Assembly: GCF_014384965.1 (NCBI RefSeq)
Contig: NZ_JACRSW010000040.1
Span: 1 to 64,000, forward strand
Origin: Jutongia hominis
Lineage (GTDB): Bacteria; Bacillota; Clostridia; Lachnospirales; Lachnospiraceae
Length of the DNA: 64,000 nucleotides
Reading direction: 5' to 3'
A program made the position numbers and the translations under genes. The notes beneath the pieces were generated by a model that saw only the letters and a list, made by a program, of their open reading frames with translations, was not told the DNA's origin and did no database searches. This document shows positions 54,468 to 62,716 of this stretch, piece after piece (the first letter of the stretch is position 1; each line of letters opens with the position of its first letter).

Positions 54468-55427
54468 GTGCTAGATTTTAAAGAACCAAATATTCAAATA
54501 GCTGAGATTTCAGATGATAAGAGATATGGACGTTTTGTTGTTGAACCTCTTGAGAGAGGTTATGGTACGACTTTGGGTAATTCTCTTAGAAGAATTATGC
54601 TTTCCTCATTGCCAGGTACAGCTGTAAGCCATATTAAAATTGATGGTGTAGTTCATGAATTTTCAGCAATTCCTGGTGTGAAGGAAGATGTTACCGAGAT
54701 TATCATGAATATCAAAAGTCTTGCTATCAAGAACACAGGCGAGACCGATGAAGTAAAGACAGCTTACATTGATGCATCAGGTGAGTGCGTGGTTACTGCA
54801 GCAGATATTCAGGTTGATTCAGATATTGAAATCATGAATCCTGATCAGGTTATTGCGACTTTAAGCGGTGGTCCTGACTGCAAGCTTTATATTGAAATGA
54901 CTATCGCAAATGGTCGTGGATATGTTAGCTCAGACAAGAATAAGAGAGAAGATTTACCGATCAATGTGATCGCTATTGATTCTATCTATACTCCTGTTGA
55001 ACGAGTTAATATTAAGATCGAGAATACTCGTGTAGGTCAGATTACTGACTATGATAAGTTGACAATTGAAGTATTTACAAATGGCACAATTGAGCCAAGC
55101 GATGCTGTAAGTCTTGCAGCAAAGGTGCTTAGTGCACATTTGAAGTCTTTCATCAACCTTTCTGATAAGACAGAAGGAATTCCTGTTATGTCTACAGAAG
55201 ATGATGACAGTAAAGATAAGGTGCTTGATATGTCAATTGATGAATTGGAACTTTCTGTTCGTTCATATAATTGTTTAAAGAGAGCAGGTATCAATACGGT
55301 TGCTGAATTATGTAACCGTACTTCTGAAGATATGATGAAGGTAAGAAACCTTGGTCGTAAGTCTTTAGAAGAAGTATTAGCTAAGTTAAAGGAATTAGGT
55401 CTTTCCCTGAATATAGGGGACGAATAA
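54468..55427 (+). CDS. rpoA: DNA-directed RNA polymerase subunit alpha
   Basis: 319 residues. N-terminal dimerisation domain: [30 protein letters not shown]; linker around 230-245; C-terminal domain [24 protein letters not shown] and [14 protein letters not shown], which contacts UP elements and activators. The GTG start follows AAAAGGAGGTCCTGGGA. Confidence 0.97.
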   Translation: MLDFKEPNIQIAEISDDKRYGRFVVEPLERGYGTTLGNSLRRIMLSSLPGTAVSHIKIDGVVHEFSAIPGVKEDVTEIIMNIKSLAIKNTGETDEVKTAYIDASGECVVTAADIQVDSDIEIMNPDQVIATLSGGPDCKLYIEMTIANGRGYVSSDKNKREDLPINVIAIDSIYTPVERVNIKIENTRVGQITDYDKLTIEVFTNGTIEPSDAVSLAAKVLSAHLKSFINLSDKTEGIPVMSTEDDDSKDKVLDMSIDELELSVRSYNCLKRAGINTVAELCNRTSEDMMKVRNLGRKSLEEVLAKLKELGLSLNIGDE

Positions 55428-55442
55428 TTAGGAGGTAAGCAC

Positions 55443-55985
55443 ATGGCAGGCTATAGAAAACTTGGAAGAACTTCCAGCCAGAGAAAAGCTTTGCTTCGCA
55501 ACCAGGTAACAGACTTATTATACTATGGTAAGATCGTTACTACAGAAGCTAAGGCAAAAGAAATTCGTAAGATTGCAGAAGGTATCATTGCTTTAGGTAT
55601 CAAAGAATGCAATAATTACGATACAGTTAAAGTTACTGCTAAAGTTGCCCGCAAGGACAAGGATGGCAAGAGAGTAAAAGAAGTTGTAGATGGTAAGAAG
55701 CAGACTGTATATGATGAAGTAGAGAAAGAGATCAAGAAAGATCAGCCTTCAAGACTTCATGCAAGAAGACAGATGCAGAAGACGCTCTTTACAATTACAG
55801 AAGCTCCTGCAGAAATCAAGGGACGTAAGAAAGCTACTAAGACTGTAGATGTTGCATCTAAGGTTTTAGATGAGATCGGACCAAAGTATGCAGAGCGTAA
55901 CGGTAACGGTGGTTACACACGTATCATTAAGATCGGTCAGCGTAAAGGTGACGCTGCTATGCAGGTACTTATCGAGTTAGTATAA
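55443..55985 (+). CDS. rplQ: 50S ribosomal protein L17, enlarged form
   Basis: 180 residues versus about 120-130 in most bacteria. The normal start ([44 protein letters not shown]) and end ([29 protein letters not shown]) flank an internal charged segment of roughly 50-60 residues (about 70-125; [22 protein letters not shown]). Such enlarged L17 proteins are known in Lachnospiraceae-like clostridia. TTAGGAGGTAAGCAC precedes the ATG. Confidence 0.95.
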   Translation: MAGYRKLGRTSSQRKALLRNQVTDLLYYGKIVTTEAKAKEIRKIAEGIIALGIKECNNYDTVKVTAKVARKDKDGKRVKEVVDGKKQTVYDEVEKEIKKDQPSRLHARRQMQKTLFTITEAPAEIKGRKKATKTVDVASKVLDEIGPKYAERNGNGGYTRIIKIGQRKGDAAMQVLIELV

Positions 55986-56010
55986 TTAAAGATGAGATAA
56001 AAACATGAAA

Positions 56011-56048
56011 AATGTCCGGGACAGGGATACTTGTCTACGGACGTTTTT
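56011..56048 (+). terminator. Terminator of the alpha operon
   Basis: AATGTCCG/CGGACGTT with inner GACA/TGTC, then TTTTTT. Confidence 0.8.
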
Positions 56049-56059
56049 TGTGCTATAAT
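56031..56059 (+). promoter_or_regulatory. Promoter overlapping the alpha-operon terminator
   Basis: TTGTCT - 17 bp - TATAAT with an extended TG (TGCTATAAT). Its -35 lies inside the terminator hairpin. Confidence 0.6.
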
Positions 56060-56065
56060 ATATTA

Positions 56066-56141
56066 AAGTGCAAAAAACGAAAAACCTTTTTGATTCGGAC
56101 TTTTCTACACTGATATGATGTGTGGGAGAAGTCTTTTTTGT
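56066..56141 (+). ncRNA. Candidate short RNA between rplQ and rplY
   Basis: A promoter at 56031-56059 and a terminator hairpin GACTTTTCTACAC/GTGTGGGAGAAGTC (56098-56133) followed by TTTTTTG bound a transcript of about 75 nt with no reading frame. It shares no parts with the two-copy sRNA family. Alternatively it is only an attenuator in the rplY leader. Confidence 0.45.
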
Positions 56142-56276
56142 TGTTTGGAAACTTTTTTCATACATCAGAAAAGATTATCCCAGGAAAATGTAACGCTGTA
56201 TTCTCAGACTTTTGGCGTTTTCCTAAATAAGAAAAGTGTCACCTGAAAATACAGGAAAAACAAGGAGGAATTTATC

Positions 56277-56864
56277 ATGACAACATTAAAAACAGCAAAA
56301 AGAAGTATGGATGTAAAAGCAAAGAAATTGAGAAGAGAAGGATTTGTTCCGGGCAATCTTTGTGGAAGAGATCTGGAAAAATCAGTGCCTCTTAAAATTC
56401 AGGTATTTGATGCCCAGAAATTCATTAAGAAAAATATGATCGGCAGCCGTACTGTTCTTGAATTGGACGGAAAGAAGATCAATGCGCTCGTAAAAGATTA
56501 TGAGTATAATCCGGTTACAAAGCATATTATGTATATTGATTTCCAGACCCTGGTAGCTGGTGAAAAGATTTCAGCAAAGGCACAGATCGTTCTCCTGCAT
56601 GAAGATCTTGCAGATGGTTGTGTTGATGAAGAACTCTCAGAAATAGATTATAAAGCAGAGCCGGAAAATCTGATCGAGAAGGTAGAATTAGATTTTGAGA
56701 AGCTTGGAAAAGTAAAATGTGTTCATGTAAAAGATATTCCAGAATTTTGTTCTGATAAGATTGATCTGATCACATCACCGGATGCAATCGTATTCACAGT
56801 AGAAGAAGCTTCTGCACCAATTGAAGATACAGAGGAGGATGCAGCAGAAGTAGTTACGGCTTAG
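56277..56864 (+). CDS. rplY: 50S ribosomal protein L25/general stress protein Ctc-like
   Basis: 195 residues. The L25 beta-barrel (KRSMDVKAKKLRREGFVPGNLCGRD to VTKHIMYIDFQTLVAGEKISAKAQI, about 1-110) is followed by the TL5/CTC beta domain (VDEELSEIDYKAEPENLIEKVELDFEKLGKVKCVHVKDI) and an acidic tail. It binds 5S rRNA. The first-domain RGxxPAxxYG motif is degenerate (GFVPGNLCGRD), so this is a divergent member. CAAGGAGGAATTTATC sets the start. Confidence 0.87.
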   Translation: MTTLKTAKRSMDVKAKKLRREGFVPGNLCGRDLEKSVPLKIQVFDAQKFIKKNMIGSRTVLELDGKKINALVKDYEYNPVTKHIMYIDFQTLVAGEKISAKAQIVLLHEDLADGCVDEELSEIDYKAEPENLIEKVELDFEKLGKVKCVHVKDIPEFCSDKIDLITSPDAIVFTVEEASAPIEDTEEDAAEVVTA

Positions 56865-56954
56865 AAAATAGAAAAGTAATAAGAGATAAGAAAAAAGTTT
56901 TGATATTTTCATAGAAAATTGTGCGTGTATATGAAAGAATACTTTTTGTGTTAT

Positions 56955-57170
56955 GAATTCATTGCAAGCGGGCAAGAAGTGAAACTTTCTGTATTAAGAA
57001 TTCATTGCAAGCGGGCAGGAAATGATGCTTTCTGTATTAAGAATTCATTGCAAGCGGGCAGGAAATGATGCTTTCTGTATTAAGAATTCATTGCAAGCGG
57101 GCAAGAAATGATGCTTTTGTATTAAGAATTCATTGCAAGTGAGCATGGAACGATTCTTTCGGTATTATAA
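56955..57170. repeat. 43-bp tandem repeat, five copies
   Basis: GAATTCATTGCAAGCGGGCA begins at 56955, 56998, 57041, 57084 and 57126; the units also share ATGATGCTTTCTGTATTAA. The middle copies are identical, the last is degraded. The array lies behind rplY and ends about 85 bp before the -10 box of small RNA B. Confidence 0.93.
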
Positions 57171-57265
57171 ATAGTTGCAAAGAGTGTTAAGGATACAGAA
57201 AGTATTTTCATCATTTCGTGACAATTTGAACATACTTTTTTCACGAATTCCATCTATAATAGAAT

Positions 57266-57358
57266 TATCAAATAGATAATAGCTATTTGATATCCGCTTA
57301 AATTTTTTTCATATCTTCTCCTAAAGGGACATTGCCTATGCAATGTCCCTTTACTTTA
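57266..57358 (+). ncRNA. Candidate small regulatory RNA, family copy B
   Basis: Same plan as the locus at 6512: TATAAT -10 box (57255-57260), then AGAATTATCAAAT, hairpin 1 ATCAAATAG/CTATTTGAT (57267-57291), linker GCTTAAATTTTTTTCATA, pyrimidine motif TCTTCTCCT (57314-57322) and terminator AAGGGACATTGC-CTAT-GCAATGTCCCTT (57324-57351). Compared with copy A the hairpin stems differ but still pair, while the single-stranded parts are conserved, which argues for a functional RNA rather than a chance match. The T run after the terminator is weak (TACTTTA). Confidence 0.68.
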
Positions 57359-57483
57359 TGGCAGACAGTAGAGTGAATTGTTTGTGGATTGTAAAGTGAA
57401 ACTTTTGTCAAATACACTTCTTTACTATATATTCCGAAATTGTTAAAATGTTAATCAGAGTAGTTAAGAAAGGAAACAGAGAT

Positions 57484-58470
57484 ATGTGTGCAGTAAGCGG
57501 ACTACCTGCCAATACAGAAGAATGGAAGCGATTCGATAGGATCTTTGAAGAAAATGTATTGGAACTGGGTTTTGATGAACAAAAGAATGAGATCTATCTT
57601 GTATATATGATGACAGATGCGATCGAGAGCATTCTGGTACTGGAGCAGGCTGTAATGACAGGCGAATTTGACCGGCAATATGAGGGAGAATGCAGCGGAA
57701 GCATTACAACATTAGAGGATGGAAATTATATGCTTGCTGTGCGGCAGGGAAAGGATAATGCATTTACAGTACGATTTCAGGCAATTCACTGTGAAGAAAC
57801 ATTATATGATTACCATAAAATCGGACATTTTTGGATGAAAGATTATGAGATTCTGCGCCATCTGACCTACCAGATCGGACTGATCTATGAAAAAGCGGTT
57901 TTCATGGGAGAAAGTTATTGTAATCGGAAAGAACGGGCTTTATTGCCATTATATGATCTTGCACCGCTTAGAAAATACTTCTGTGTATATTGGGAGGAAA
58001 ATGAGTCATTTTCTTCGACGACAGAGGCGGTTGATACTGCAATACATAATGCAAGTGTTATTCGGGATAAATCGTTGGTGCATTTGTTCAAAAAATACCG
58101 ATTGTTTGTGGATAAGGATAGGCAGAATTCTATCGTTTGTGGATACTATGAAAGAAAGATCATGAAAGCATTAGCACAAGCAAAACATTGGAAGTTTATA
58201 AAGCAGCTTTTCGTACTGATACAGGATGCGGCAAAAGACTATGAGCAACCGTCTTTTGGCAGTCAGAAAGAGCAATGGATTGAAAAAAGCAGGAAAGTGT
58301 TGCAGGAAAAATACCCGGAACGATGGATCTTAGAAGAGCATTCTTTTTGCATCGGAGAGCCTTTTTCCTATCGTTTTCATGTGTGCCGTTTACAGAAAAA
58401 ACGAGGAAAAATCGTATTGGACAGAATAGAATATAAGGTTGATCAGGATGGTATGCTCAGACAGATCTAA
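57484..58470 (+). CDS. Protein of unknown function (DUF3878-like)
   Basis: A 328-residue soluble protein, no signal peptide or membrane span, moderately rich in aromatic residues and Lys/Glu. Segments such as YLVYMMTDAIESILVLEQAVMTGEF, DYHKIGHFWMKDYEILRHLTYQIGLIYEKA and FSYRFHVCRLQKKRGKIVLDRIEYKVDQDGM look like those of the clostridial DUF3878 family, a recollection I could not verify. ATG 57484 is preferred (AAAGGAAACAGAG just upstream) over the ATG at 57448, which overlaps a likely -10 box (TAAAAT). Monocistronic; function unknown. Confidence 0.65.
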   Translation: MCAVSGLPANTEEWKRFDRIFEENVLELGFDEQKNEIYLVYMMTDAIESILVLEQAVMTGEFDRQYEGECSGSITTLEDGNYMLAVRQGKDNAFTVRFQAIHCEETLYDYHKIGHFWMKDYEILRHLTYQIGLIYEKAVFMGESYCNRKERALLPLYDLAPLRKYFCVYWEENESFSSTTEAVDTAIHNASVIRDKSLVHLFKKYRLFVDKDRQNSIVCGYYERKIMKALAQAKHWKFIKQLFVLIQDAAKDYEQPSFGSQKEQWIEKSRKVLQEKYPERWILEEHSFCIGEPFSYRFHVCRLQKKRGKIVLDRIEYKVDQDGMLRQI

Positions 58471-58560
58471 AATAAAAAACAGAACGAAGCGAATGTGTAT
58501 CAAGGATACTGTTAAAAAGGCCGGCACAATATGGCTGCTAAAGCGATGGTGGGATACTTG

Positions 58561-58640
58561 TTAAAGTGTTTGGTTTAATGGTTGTTAAAGTTAAAGTGTT
58601 TGGTTCAATGGTGCAAAGTTAAAGTGTTTGGTTCAATGGG
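58561..58640. repeat. Short tandem repeat of about 29 bp, three copies
   Basis: TTAAAGTGTTTGGTTYAATGG at 58561, 58591 and 58619. It lies in the 58471-58773 gap, directly before a strong promoter; no gene is present. Confidence 0.8.
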
Positions 58641-58645
58641 TGCAA

Positions 58646-58674
58646 TTGACCAAAAAGAGATCGAATGTTATAAT
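58646..58674 (+). promoter_or_regulatory. Promoter of the SEC-C protein gene
   Basis: TTGACC - 17 bp - TATAAT with an extended TG (TGTTATAAT), 100 bp upstream of the gene. Confidence 0.8.
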
Positions 58675-58773
58675 ATAAAATAGGTTATACCGTCAGAACG
58701 GCAGTATAATAGTAAATGGTATATCGATTAGAGAAATTGTAGTCAAAATTAAAAAGAGAAAGAGGAAAGTAAA

Positions 58774-59277
58774 ATGGGATTATTGCAGGAATGGAGAGAA
58801 TACGCATATGGCGTAGATATTAATTCAGCTCAGGGGAAAGCAATCTGGGACAAGTATTTTGCTCAGGAGAAAGTTATCTATGAAGAGCTTTTGGCAGATC
58901 CTTCGATTGTTGTATCCGGTACAGTAAAAGAACTTGCTGAAAAATATCATATGGATCTAAACTATATGGTCGGTTTTTTAGATGGTATCAATGAAAGTCT
59001 GAAAGTTGCAAATCCGATTGAAGAAATGACAGAGGATACAAAAGTAACTTTAGATATCGATCTGGAAAAATTATATTATAATATGGTAGAAGCAAAAGCG
59101 GACTGGCTTTATGAACTTCCTGCATGGGATAAGCTTCTTACAGCAGAAAGAAGAAAAGAAATATATCGTGAACAGAAGAAATCAGGCACGATTGTAAAAC
59201 CAAAGAAGATTGGAAGAAATGATCCATGTCCTTGTGGTTCAGGCAAAAAGTATAAGCAGTGCTGTGGTAGAAAATAA
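58774..59277 (+). CDS. SEC-C metal-binding motif protein
   Basis: 167 residues. A mostly helical N-terminal domain ([31 protein letters not shown]) carries a C-terminal SEC-C zinc motif, [19 protein letters not shown] (residues about 149-167), the same tail as in SecA. Stand-alone proteins of this kind are common in clostridia and have no settled role. AAGAGGAAAGTAAA precedes the ATG. Single-gene unit. Confidence 0.85.
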   Translation: MGLLQEWREYAYGVDINSAQGKAIWDKYFAQEKVIYEELLADPSIVVSGTVKELAEKYHMDLNYMVGFLDGINESLKVANPIEEMTEDTKVTLDIDLEKLYYNMVEAKADWLYELPAWDKLLTAERRKEIYREQKKSGTIVKPKKIGRNDPCPCGSGKKYKQCCGRK

Positions 59278-59364
59278 TCTTGTATGATTGCAAAAAGATG
59301 ATATAGCAGGAACAGGGATTAGGACATGTTCCTGATCAGTTCAAGGATGAATAATATAAGAAAC

Positions 59365-59398
59365 AAAAGCCGGTATTATGATATAATACCGGCTTTTT
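59365..59398. terminator. Bidirectional terminator between the SEC-C gene and veg
   Basis: AAAAGCCGGTATTAT-GAT-ATAATACCGGCTTTT, a perfect 15-bp stem with A and T runs on both sides, between convergent genes. Confidence 0.92.
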
Positions 59399-59484
59399 AG
59401 AATATAAAAACTGTCATTTCACAGGTTTCTGTATTTACCTTGGAGAGGATACTATCAGAATAGTGAACGACAGCATTTTATCTG

Positions 59485-59724
59485 CTAGATCAATTGCATC
59501 TGTACATCTTTTGTTAATACATCTGTATAACTAAATGATATCTTCTGAGTCGTGTCATCTGCTTTGTTGAAGACTTCAATTAAAAAGATACTTGGATATG
59601 TCTCACTGATTACGCCTTCTGCTTCATCAATCTTATGTCTTCCGCGGTTTGCACGGATCTTAACACGGTTTCCGATGTTTCGATCCAAGGAAAACTTTAC
59701 TTTTTGTATATCTGCATGACTCAT
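59485..59724 (-). CDS. veg: Veg family protein
   Basis: 79 residues with the Veg pattern: IQKVKFSLDRNIGNRVKIRANRGRHKIDEAEGVISETYPSIFLIEV and KISFSYTDVLTKDVQMQ. In Bacillus Veg is very highly transcribed and promotes biofilm formation; the mechanism is unclear. The start codon is preceded by GGTTTAGGTGAACT. The promoter upstream is close to consensus. Confidence 0.92.
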   Translation of the reverse strand: MSHADIQKVKFSLDRNIGNRVKIRANRGRHKIDEAEGVISETYPSIFLIEVFNKADDTTQKISFSYTDVLTKDVQMQLI

Positions 59725-59789
59725 AGTTCACCTAAACCTTTCATAGTGGATTATCAAAAATGACGGATAATCGTTTTATCTACTCTTGT

Positions 59790-59818
59790 ATTCTAGCACT
59801 TTTGGGGTAGAACGTCAA
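59790..59818 (-). promoter_or_regulatory. Promoter of veg
   Basis: On the minus strand TTGACG (59818-59813) - 17 bp - TAGAAT (59795-59790). Confidence 0.78.
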
Positions 59819-59970
59819 TTTTAGGTAAGAATTTACAGAAGAAATGATATGAAAAATGCACAAAAACGATCAATAAAAGTCAACTAAAATGGGCAATATT
59901 TTTTGCAAAAACCGAAATGTGACAAAAAATGGAAAACTTCTGCGTGAATTATGTCTATGAAAGAAATCTA

Positions 59971-60021
59971 ATATTGTGTATTTTTAATGAAATATTTATA
60001 TTTGTTAAAAATACACAATAT
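59971..60021. repeat. Perfect 16-bp inverted repeat
   Basis: ATATTGTGTATTTTTA and TAAAAATACACAATAT flank a 19-nt AT-rich loop in the 571-bp gap between veg and the exonuclease gene. It could be the left hairpin of a relic element whose right hairpin is at 60128. Confidence 0.7.
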
Positions 60022-60084
60022 GTATGGAAAATTTACAAAGTATAATACAAAATAAGGAAAAATAGTATATGAAAATGTTCGTCA

Positions 60085-60160
60085 AAGAAAACTGTTTCAG
60101 GCATGCTTGAAATAGGGCTACCGCAATCCCATTGGCTTTAGACAATGGGTAGTTCACCAT
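60085..60160 (+). mobile_element. Relic resembling an IS200/IS605-type right end
   Basis: CAATCCCATTG-GCTTTAGA-CAATGGGTAGTTCACC has the form of the subterminal hairpin and end sequence seen at the 3' end of many tnpB-carrying IS200/IS605 elements (CCCATTG/CAATGGG stem, then TAGTTCAC). No tnpA or tnpB reading frame is nearby, so this is a scar or a non-autonomous palindromic element. Assignment is by remembered pattern. The remaining bases to 60295 show no other feature. Confidence 0.5.
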
Positions 60161-60295
60161 CATGGAAAAGATCAAACAGGAAAGTCTGTAGAATAGACCG
60201 CTTCATGTGTCGCTCTTCGTCAGGAAAAACATAATGCAAAGGTAAGTTGTTTGTGATAAAATAAAAACAAGAATGTCTTGGAAGGATGTGTATGA

Positions 60296-60961
60296 GTGAA
60301 TCATATTGTTATAGATTTAGAAATGAATAAGATTGTGAAACAGATTCGTGGAGACAGCAAGCTGTCAAGTGAATTGATAGAGATCGGTGCTGTCAAAATG
60401 GATGATCATTTTCAGGTGATTGATACGTATCAGTCTTATGTCTCTCCCGATTATGGGAAAATGGATAAAAAGATCATTGAACTGACAGGTATCACAGATG
60501 ATAAATTAGTCGGTGCGCCCCGGTATAAAGAGGCTATGGATCAATTTGCAAAATGGATCGGCAGAGAAGACACACAGTTCTATTCCTGGAGTTTATCCGA
60601 TATTAGGCAGTTTCAGGCAGAAGCGGAATTTAAAGAGTACAAAGGAGAGATCCTTCCACGAATGGAAGCAAACTGGAATGATTTTCAGGAAGAATACAGT
60701 AAGCTTCTCGGAATAGAAAAAAAGATCCGTTTAAAGCAGGCAGTATCGTCAGCTGATTATGAATTTACAGGAGCGCAGCATACAGCGTTGGCAGATGCTG
60801 TCAATACAGCAGAGATTCTGCGTCTGTCAAAGAACAAAGAAGAATTTGAACGTGTTATGAAACCGGTATTGGATCTGTTTCGGATGGACAAGCAGGAAAG
60901 TACGCTGTTGGATATGTGTCCCGAGTTTTTTGCTTCCTTATCTAATCTGCCGGAGAAATAA
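60296..60961 (+). CDS. DEDDh-family 3'-5' exonuclease (RNase T/DnaQ-like)
   Basis: 221 residues. Exo I motif IVIDLEMN (Asp7, Glu9), an ELIEIGAVKMDD strand, Exo II region YSWSLSDIRQF with its Asp, and Exo III HTALADAVNTAEIL (His and Asp) place it in the DEDDh superfamily, near KapD/ERI-1-like exonucleases. RNA or DNA trimming is the likely activity; the target is unknown. The GTG start follows TTGGAAGGATGTG. Its last codons lie in the first unit of a 41-bp duplication. Confidence 0.88.
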   Translation: MNHIVIDLEMNKIVKQIRGDSKLSSELIEIGAVKMDDHFQVIDTYQSYVSPDYGKMDKKIIELTGITDDKLVGAPRYKEAMDQFAKWIGREDTQFYSWSLSDIRQFQAEAEFKEYKGEILPRMEANWNDFQEEYSKLLGIEKKIRLKQAVSSADYEFTGAQHTALADAVNTAEILRLSKNKEEFERVMKPVLDLFRMDKQESTLLDMCPEFFASLSNLPEK

Positions 60962-61021
60962 ACCGGGATTGAAATTCTTTATCGAATCTGCCGGAGGAAC
61001 AGACCGAGATTGAACGAGCTG
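60944..61021. repeat. 41-bp direct duplication of the exonuclease gene 3' end
   Basis: AATCTGCCGGAGAAATAAAC (60944, containing the stop) is repeated as AATCTGCCGGAGGAACAGAC (60985), followed in both by CGRGATTGAA. The situation parallels luxS. Confidence 0.85.
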
Positions 61022-61023
61022 AA

Positions 61024-61097
61024 AGTAAGGATTGATCCTTACTCAAAAGGCAGGAAGATAGAACATAAAAACAAGCTTGATAAATCACAGCTTGTTT
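61024..61097 (+). terminator. Two hairpins behind the exonuclease gene
   Basis: AGTAAGGAT-TG-ATCCTTACT (61024-61043) and AAACAAGC/GCTTGTTT (61069-61097). The second has a modest T run and may serve both the exonuclease gene and the convergent transporter gene. Confidence 0.65.
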
Positions 61098-61126
61098 CGC
61101 TCTTGTATTTACCTAAAAATGGAATC

Positions 61127-62002
61127 CTATTGTTGGTTCTTTTGGTCGGTTCGTAAATTCAGTATATACATGATAACCGATGCACCGATAATGATAAAAC
61201 AGCCAATATAGCTTAAATAATCCGGTATCTCGCCTAGAAGCAGAAAGCCGATAATTCCGCTAAAGATCACATTTGTATAATCATATACCGATAGTTCTCT
61301 TGCCGGTGCATAGGAATAAGCAGCCGTGATGAAAAACTGTCCGAATGATGCAGCAACACCGGTTAGGATCAGATAAAATAACTGTATAAAAGTCATTGGT
61401 GTATAATGCAGGGTGCAATAAGGCAGTGAGCATAAACATGAAAATACCGAGAAGAACAGAATGATAAATGGAGCAGAAACACCAAGTGTACGGGCTTTCC
61501 GCAAAAGTGTATAGGCAAGACCGGCTCCCATGCCACCGAGCATTCCAATCAATGCTGGGAATGAAAGCAACGAACTGCCATCCGGCTTTAAGATGAAAAG
61601 TGCACCCATCAGAGCAGTAATAACACAAACAATCTGATAAAATGCTACCGACTCTTTAAGAATTAAATACGAAAATAAAACAGCAAAAAAAGGTGACAGT
61701 TTATTTAACATGGCTGCGTCGGCAATATTCAGATGATCGATCGCATAAAAATTGCAAAAGATGCCAACGGTACCGAAAAGCGCACGACCAAAGACATATC
61801 CAAAGGATTTTTTTGTACAACCGATAGCCGGTTTATCTTTTAACAATAGGATCAGTGCAACAAACGCAGCCACCAGATTACGAAAAAGTGACTTTTGCAA
61901 TGTAGGTACATTTCCCGAAAGCTTAATAAACAAACTCATAAAAGAAAATGATAGTGCAGATAAAATAATACACAAAATTCCTTTTGACTTACTAGACATC
62001 AT
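61127..62002 (-). CDS. EamA/DMT superfamily transporter
   Basis: A 291-residue membrane protein with ten segments arranged as two EamA repeats (SFSFMSLFIKLSGNVPTLQKSLFRNLVAA; LSPFFAVLFSYLILKESV in the first half; FFITAAYSYAPARELSVYDYTNVIFSGIIGFLLLGEIPDYLSYIG in the second). Such proteins export or import metabolites or drugs; no substrate can be named. The start at 62002 is placed behind GAGGAGGAATAG; an adjacent ATG three bases later is equally possible. Its 5' end is 40 bp from fold-back copy 2. Confidence 0.88.
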   Translation of the reverse strand: MMSSKSKGILCIILSALSFSFMSLFIKLSGNVPTLQKSLFRNLVAAFVALILLLKDKPAIGCTKKSFGYVFGRALFGTVGIFCNFYAIDHLNIADAAMLNKLSPFFAVLFSYLILKESVAFYQIVCVITALMGALFILKPDGSSLLSFPALIGMLGGMGAGLAYTLLRKARTLGVSAPFIILFFSVFSCLCSLPYCTLHYTPMTFIQLFYLILTGVAASFGQFFITAAYSYAPARELSVYDYTNVIFSGIIGFLLLGEIPDYLSYIGCFIIIGASVIMYILNLRTDQKNQQ

Positions 62003-62042
62003 TTTTCTATTCCTCCTCTTTTTGTTCACACCATATCTTGAT

Positions 62043-62547
62043 TTTATAGTAACTTTTCTTCTTTCCCTTTGAGATGAATGACAGCGTCATTTTATATTCT
62101 GTGTTTTGTATTTCAAGTTATTTTTGTCTCTGGGGAGCACTATCTTGCCCTGATAAGGATATCTAAGATTTTTTGCTTTTTTGCTATGATTTTGGGCGCT
62201 CTCATCTGATATAGGGGCAGGGCCTGTCTGATGTACATTGCTGTTTGGGAATCTCAAAGGCCGTCGCCACTTGCGCTGCAAAAAAGATTTGCTTTTTGCA
62301 GTGCTATGTGTGCGCTACGTGGCTTTGCGAAGCGGGAGCGTGTCCCAAACAACAATGCTACTCAGGCTGAGTCGCCCCTATAGTTATGACCCGCGCCCAA
62401 TTAGCAAAAAAGCCTAAAAAATCAGATATCCTAACAGGGCAGCGTGTCTTACCCCAAAGACAATAATATACTTGAAATACAGTATGTCATACTGTATATG
62501 ACGCTGTATTTAAGATTTCAATAGGAAAGAAGAAAAGTTACTATAAA
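62043..62547. other. Fold-back element, copy 2 (large structured RNA or cruciform DNA candidate)
   Basis: A 505-bp element with the same core as copy 1 (62193-62412). Outside in: a perfect 24-bp arm 62043-62066 with 62524-62547; ACAGCGTCAT 62081-62090 with 62498-62507; GTATTTCAAG 62108-62117 with 62471-62480; GCCCTG 62147-62152 with 62435-62440; GGATATCT 62157-62164 with 62424-62431; then the shared helices (TGGGCGC, TATAGGGGC, GTTTGGGA and partners) and the CTGCAAAAA/TTTTTGCAG hairpin. Arms outside the core have no sequence in common with copy 1. Located between two minus-strand genes; no reading frame or target duplication is visible. Confidence 0.8.
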
Positions 62548-62637
62548 TACCTGCTTATGATGATAAAAGCTAAGAAATATGTTTGCACAAAAATGAGCAG
62601 AAGTCAAATGTCCTTGATGCCATAACATAAATGCAAA

Positions 62638-62677
62638 GCACCATATATCTTATGATCCGGCTTAAGATATATGGTGC
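62638..62677. terminator. Hairpin behind the surface-protein gene
   Basis: GCACCATATATCTTA and TAAGATATATGGTGC form a perfect 15-bp stem (10-nt loop) 40 bp beyond the stop codon of the minus-strand gene. The T run is weak. Confidence 0.65.
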
Positions 62678-62716
62678 AATATATTTTATAATATATTTTG
62701 TATGATATGGTATGTC

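Noticed and set aside
57448..57483. Upstream ATG for the DUF3878-like gene
   Set aside because: It overlaps a likely -10 box and lacks a ribosome binding site, whereas the ATG at 57484 has one.
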